A program made the translations under genes and the position numbers. From NCBI GenBank assembly GCA_946490455.1, contig CAMLXE010000050.1, positions 1 to 9,223 on the forward strand: DNA of 9,223 nt. Reading direction: 5' to 3'. Positions within the stretch are counted from its first letter, which is position 1; every line of letters starts with the position of its first letter. Shown here piece by piece: positions 6,556 to 9,223 of this stretch. The DNA is from an uncultured Desulfovibrio sp. (lineage in GTDB: Bacteria; Desulfobacterota; Desulfovibrionia; Desulfovibrionales; Desulfovibrionaceae). The notes beneath the pieces were generated by a model, which was not told where the DNA came from, did not search any database, and worked only from the letters and a program-made list of their open reading frames with translations.

Positions 6556-6968
6556 AATGGCTGAAAGCCGCCATTAATGGTGAAGTTTCACTTGTGAAGA
6601 CCTTCTGGCCCGGAGCCATTGGCTACTTCATTCTGAACTCGCTGTATCTCTTTATTTCCTCTGCTGTCATCGCCGAGAAGGAACGCTATGCCAGCGAGGC
6701 TCTTTCCTCTCTCACGACAAGGCAGCTGCTGACGCCGCCAATTCTTCTGTTCTGTCTCTCCATCATTCTCGGACTCTACACAACCCTTGCCGCAGCAAGC
6801 ATCTGGCAGTCGGCAGACAAATACCCTGTGAAGCAATGGGCATTCTGGCCAAACCTGTCGTTTCTGTCCGTTCTGGTCTGCCTTGTCATGACTTCGGCTG
6901 AAATCATGTTTTCCTTGTCCCTGGTCAGGGATACCATTGCCATAATTCTTGCCGGCGGAGGCATGTAA
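6552..6968 (+). CDS. Unrecognised small integral membrane protein
   Basis: I do not recognise this 138-aa protein. Hydrophobic segments lie at about 18-41, 62-86 and 98-121, with a fourth weaker one at 126-137, so it is probably a three- or four-helix inner-membrane protein with no soluble domain. A charged loop (42-59, including EKERY) and the SIWQSADKY segment (83-91) separate helices. The ATG at 6552 overlaps the tmk stop (ATGA), and AAGGGG lies just upstream within tmk, so it is translated from the same message. The stop is 2 nt before the RDD gene start. Its tight pairing with the RDD protein suggests the two act in the same membrane, possibly as partners, but nothing in the sequence names a substrate. 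Confidence 0.8.
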   Translation: MKWLKAAINGEVSLVKTFWPGAIGYFILNSLYLFISSAVIAEKERYASEALSSLTTRQLLTPPILLFCLSIILGLYTTLAAASIWQSADKYPVKQWAFWPNLSFLSVLVCLVMTSAEIMFSLSLVRDTIAIILAGGGM

Positions 6969-6970
6969 TC

Positions 6971-7396
6971 ATGAAGACGGCACCCATTCGCAAACGTATT
7001 GCGGCCCTCGCCATCAACTGTGCAATCAGTTTTATTGTCTATCTTGTGCTGACCCTCTGCAATTCTCAGGGACTGTCCTTCTCCCTCGGTCTCATTATCG
7101 GCGGCTGGCTTCTCTTTGCACTTTTTGCCGCCATTCTGGGCGGAACGCCTGGCGACATCATCATGGGCATACGTCTGGTTGACCTCAACAAGGGTGAAAA
7201 GATCAAGATTGTTCGAGCCTCCTTCCGTGCCCTGTTTTCGCTCTTCTCCATTGGCCTGTGCGGCATGGGCTACGCACTCATGTATTTTCACAACCGTCGG
7301 CAGGCGCTTCACGACCTGATGACCAACACCATTGCTGTGGAAATTCGGCAGACCTCCGTGGAGGACCTGACTCCCCAGCGCCCTGCACAACAATGA
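6971..7396 (+). CDS. RDD family membrane protein
   Basis: A 141-aa inner-membrane protein with the RDD domain, a family of small membrane proteins of poorly known function, some linked to ion or solute transport. Three helices lie at about 10-30, 38-56 and 88-107. The family pattern is seen in GGTPGDIIMGIRLVD (57-71, the usual G-T-x-G then G-x-x-V-V-D region), Arg86 in RASFRALFS, and the C-terminal NRRQALHDLMTNTIAV (108-123). The N-terminal R-x-x-A-x-x-x-D pattern is altered: Arg9 is present in RIAALAIN, but the Asp that follows in most members is Asn16. GGAGG at 6957-6961 gives it a strong ribosome site inside the end of the preceding gene. Its TGA overlaps the rnhA ATG. Family assignment is good; function is open. 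Confidence 0.85.
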   Translation: MKTAPIRKRIAALAINCAISFIVYLVLTLCNSQGLSFSLGLIIGGWLLFALFAAILGGTPGDIIMGIRLVDLNKGEKIKIVRASFRALFSLFSIGLCGMGYALMYFHNRRQALHDLMTNTIAVEIRQTSVEDLTPQRPAQQ

Positions 7397-7857
7397 AAAA
7401 GGTAACCATCTTTACCGACGGTTCCTGTCTTGGCAATCCGGGCAGGGGAGGCTGGGCTGCCATTCTCCGCTACGGAAAACAGGAAAAGGAACTTTGTGGC
7501 GGGTTCAACCCCACCACAAACAACCGCATGGAAATTATGGCTGCCATAGCGGCTCTTGAAGCCCTGAATGAACCATGTGAAGTCAGCCTTTTCACCGACT
7601 CGCAGTACCTGCGCCATGCGGTGGAAAAAAAATGGCTGGCGGGCTGGATAAAAAACGGCTGGCTGACAGCGGCCAAAAAGCCGGTCAAAAATCGGGATCT
7701 CTGGGAACGTCTGCATTTGCAGCTGACACGCCACAGCGTAACGCTCGAATGGGTACGAGGTCATAATGGCCACACTGAAAATGAACGCTGCGACGAACTG
7801 GCACGCACCCAGTCCGCCCGTTCTGACCTTCCGGAAGATCCCGGATACGAATCCTGA
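7393..7857 (+). CDS. rnhA: Ribonuclease HI
   Basis: Cuts the RNA strand of RNA:DNA hybrids, removing primers and R-loops in the cytosol. It has 154 aa, the same length class as E. coli RNase HI. All catalytic residues are present: Asp9 (FTDGSCLGNPG), Glu47 (NNRMEIMAA), Asp69 (FTDSQYL), His124 (VRGHNGHTEN) and Asp134 (CDELA). The basic handle region, which helps bind the hybrid, is at about 79-101 and is rich in Lys and Trp. ATG at 7393 overlaps the RDD stop (ATGA). No Shine-Dalgarno lies at a useful distance (the nearest, GGAGGA, is at 7360-7365), so translation probably depends on the upstream gene. It is the last gene of the operon, followed by a strong terminator. Confidence 0.97.
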   Translation: MKKVTIFTDGSCLGNPGRGGWAAILRYGKQEKELCGGFNPTTNNRMEIMAAIAALEALNEPCEVSLFTDSQYLRHAVEKKWLAGWIKNGWLTAAKKPVKNRDLWERLHLQLTRHSVTLEWVRGHNGHTENERCDELARTQSARSDLPEDPGYES

Positions 7858-7887
7858 CAGACGGACATCCTGTGCATTCCCAACAGT

Positions 7888-7917
7888 AAAGGACACCTAC
7901 TGCGGTGTCCTTTTTTT
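7888..7917 (+). terminator. Rho-independent terminator after rnhA
   Basis: A perfect 10-bp stem, AAAGGACACC (7888-7897) with GGTGTCCTTT (7904-7913), has a 6-nt loop and a run of seven Ts (7911-7917). It closes the nuclease-tmk-rnhA operon and insulates it from rpsA. Confidence 0.94.
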
Positions 7918-7934
7918 CTTTGTCGCTTCCGGGG

Positions 7935-7963
7935 TTGCCAAATGGACACAATCCTGTTAGTTA
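7935..7963 (+). promoter_or_regulatory. Probable sigma-70 promoter of rpsA
   Basis: TTGCCA (7935-7940) is separated by 17 nt from TAGTTA (7958-7963), and a TG at 7955-7956 makes an extended -10. It lies just after the rnhA terminator and about 45-50 nt ahead of the rpsA start, as expected for a highly expressed ribosomal gene. The -10 is not close to consensus, so this is a moderate call. Confidence 0.42.
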
Positions 7964-7969
7964 CGAAGA

Positions 7970-8004
7970 CCTGCCAAGTGCAGGAAATTGACGAGGCCTG
8001 GAGG
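7970..8004 (+). promoter_or_regulatory. rpsA leader hairpin and ribosome binding site
   Basis: A 5-bp perfect hairpin, CCTGC (7970-7974) with GCAGG (7980-7984) around CAAGT, sits between the probable promoter and the Shine-Dalgarno GGAGG (8000-8004), which is 9 nt from the ATG. In E. coli, S1 represses translation of its own mRNA through a structured leader. This smaller structure could play a similar role, but that is inference. Confidence 0.4.
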
Positions 8005-8013
8005 CTTTAACTA

Positions 8014-9223
8014 ATGGAAACCAAGGAAACCATGGAAAACCACGGTATGGACGCGGAGTTCGATTTTGAAAGTGCGCTGGAAGGCTACCTCAGTACCGAT
8101 TTCGGGGATCTTGAGGAAGGCACCATCGTCAAGGGTGAAATCGTCCGCGTGGATGACGACAATGTGCTGGTTGATGTGAATTTCAAGTCCGAAGGACAGA
8201 TTCCCACCGCCGAATTCCGGGATGCCGAAGGCAACCTGGTCGTGAAGGTCGGGGATCGCGTAGATGTCTTCGTTGCCCGCAAGAACGAGCAGGAAGGAAC
8301 AATCACGCTTTCCTTCGAAAAAGCCAAGCGGATGCAGCTCTTCGATCAGCTCGAAGACGTGCAGGAAAAGAATGGTGTTATCAAGGGACGTATCATGCGT
8401 CGCATCAAGGGTGGCTACACCGTGGATCTGGGTGGCGTGGAAGCATTCCTCCCCGGCTCGCATGTGGATCTGCGCCCCGTGCCTGATATGGACGCTCTGG
8501 TAAACCAGGAATTTGAATTCCGCGTTCTCAAGATCAACCGCCGCCGCAGCAACGTCATCGTTTCCCGTCGCGTGCTGCTCGAAGAAGAACGCGACTCCAA
8601 GCGTCAGGATCTCCTCCAGACCCTTACCGAAGGTCAGGTCGTTACCGGCAAGGCCAAAAACATCACCGAATATGGCGTGTTCGTGGACCTTGGCGGTCTC
8701 GATGGTCTCCTGCACATCACCGACATGTCCTGGAAGCGTATTCGCCATCCTCGCGAAATGGTTACACTGGGTCAGGATCTCGAACTCAAGGTGCTTTCCT
8801 TCGACCGTGAAAACCAGAAGGTTTCTCTCGGACTCAAACAGCTCGTTCCCGATCCCTGGCAGGACATCACCGCCCGCTTCCCCGAAGGTTCCCGCCACAC
8901 CGGCAAGGTAACCAACCTCGTTGACTACGGTGCCTTCGTCGAACTGGAACCCGGCGTTGAAGGTCTTGTGCATATCTCCGAAATGTCCTGGACCCGCAAG
9001 CTTCGTCATCCTTCCCAGATGGTTCGCCAGGGCGACGAAGTGGAAGTTGTCATTCTCGGTGTTGATCCCGACAAGAAGCGTATCTCCCTTGGCATGAAGC
9101 AGATCAAGCCCAATCCATGGGAACTCGTGGGTGAAAAGTACCCCGAAGGGACCATCCTTGAAGGTGTTATCAAGAACATCACCGAATTCGGCATGTTCAT
9201 CGGCATCGAAGACGGCATCGACG
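8014..9223 (+). CDS. rpsA: 30S ribosomal protein S1, 3' end cut by window edge
   Basis: S1 binds mRNA and helps deliver it to the 30S subunit for initiation, especially on messages with weak or structured leaders. The frame stays open for 403 codons to the window edge. OB-fold S1 domains follow one another: about 36-105 and 121-190 (the divergent ribosome-contacting pair), 206-276, 292-364, and a fifth starting near 378. Typical S1 phrases are EYGVFVDLGGLDGLLHITDMSW (around 219-240) and DYGAFVELEPGVEGLVHISEMSW (around 304-326). DPW and NPW linkers (280-282 and 367-369) join the domains. The start is ATG at 8014, with GGAGG at 8000-8004 and an in-frame TAA at 8008-8010; later ATGs at 8032 and 8047 lack such a site. 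The full protein is expected to have about six domains. Confidence 0.96.
   Translation, partial: METKETMENHGMDAEFDFESALEGYLSTDFGDLEEGTIVKGEIVRVDDDNVLVDVNFKSEGQIPTAEFRDAEGNLVVKVGDRVDVFVARKNEQEGTITLSFEKAKRMQLFDQLEDVQEKNGVIKGRIMRRIKGGYTVDLGGVEAFLPGSHVDLRPVPDMDALVNQEFEFRVLKINRRRSNVIVSRRVLLEEERDSKRQDLLQTLTEGQVVTGKAKNITEYGVFVDLGGLDGLLHITDMSWKRIRHPREMVTLGQDLELKVLSFDRENQKVSLGLKQLVPDPWQDITARFPEGSRHTGKVTNLVDYGAFVELEPGVEGLVHISEMSWTRKLRHPSQMVRQGDEVEVVILGVDPDKKRISLGMKQIKPNPWELVGEKYPEGTILEGVIKNITEFGMFIGIEDGID

Noticed and set aside
8011..9009. 332-codon open frame on the minus strand opposite rpsA
   Set aside because: Antisense shadow caused by the codon bias of a highly expressed gene; the plus-strand S1 protein with its OB repeats is unmistakable.
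1..9223. Search for mobile elements, tRNA or rRNA genes, CRISPR arrays, toxin-antitoxin pairs or defence genes
   Set aside because: None is visible: every stretch longer than about 200 nt is accounted for by a housekeeping or conserved gene, with no long repeats or integration signatures.

Overview
The window reads as ordinary bacterial chromosome from a moderate-GC Gram-negative. It is densely packed with housekeeping genes and carries no sign of phage, insertion sequence, CRISPR array or tRNA. The fmt-DUF116 pairing, the style of the GAPDH and class II aldolase, and the long multi-OB ribosomal protein S1 suggest a sulfate-reducer-type lineage (Desulfovibrionales / former Deltaproteobacteria). 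That assignment is inference from gene content and remembered neighbourhoods, not from a search.

Layout. (1) 1-707, plus strand: the 3' three quarters of fmt (methionyl-tRNA formyltransferase), closed by a short hairpin terminator. (2) 821-1633, plus: a two-helix membrane-anchored DUF116 protein with a cysteine-rich cytoplasmic domain. (3) A perfect 15-bp bidirectional terminator at 1632-1665, where this gene meets the convergent glycolytic genes. (4) 1690-4677, minus strand: surE, then fba (class II fructose-bisphosphate aldolase), then gap (GAPDH). The surE-fba and fba-gap junctions each carry a hairpin-plus-T-tract terminator, so these look like single-gene units rather than one operon, and fba has a perfect TATAAT directly after the surE terminator. 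(5) A 154-nt divergent spacer (4678-4831) with two exact CAGTTGAC copies 21 bp apart. (6) 4832-7857, plus: a tightly coupled five-gene operon made of a YhaM-like OB/HD 3'-5' exoribonuclease, tmk, an unrecognised 138-aa membrane protein, an RDD-family membrane protein and rnhA. It ends in a strong terminator at 7888-7917. (7) 8014 to the end, plus: rpsA (ribosomal protein S1), cut by the window edge inside its fifth OB domain, with its own probable promoter and a small leader hairpin.

Functionally, the window joins translation (fmt, rpsA), nucleotide and nucleic-acid turnover (surE, YhaM-like nuclease, tmk, rnhA) and the lower half of glycolysis (fba, gap). The two membrane proteins inside the nucleic-acid operon and the DUF116 protein are the least understood genes. 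I do not see a convincing undescribed multi-gene system. The items most worth a second look are the GAPDH cofactor-site substitutions, the uncharacterised membrane pair between tmk and rnhA, the DUF116 protein, and the spaced repeats in the divergent spacer.
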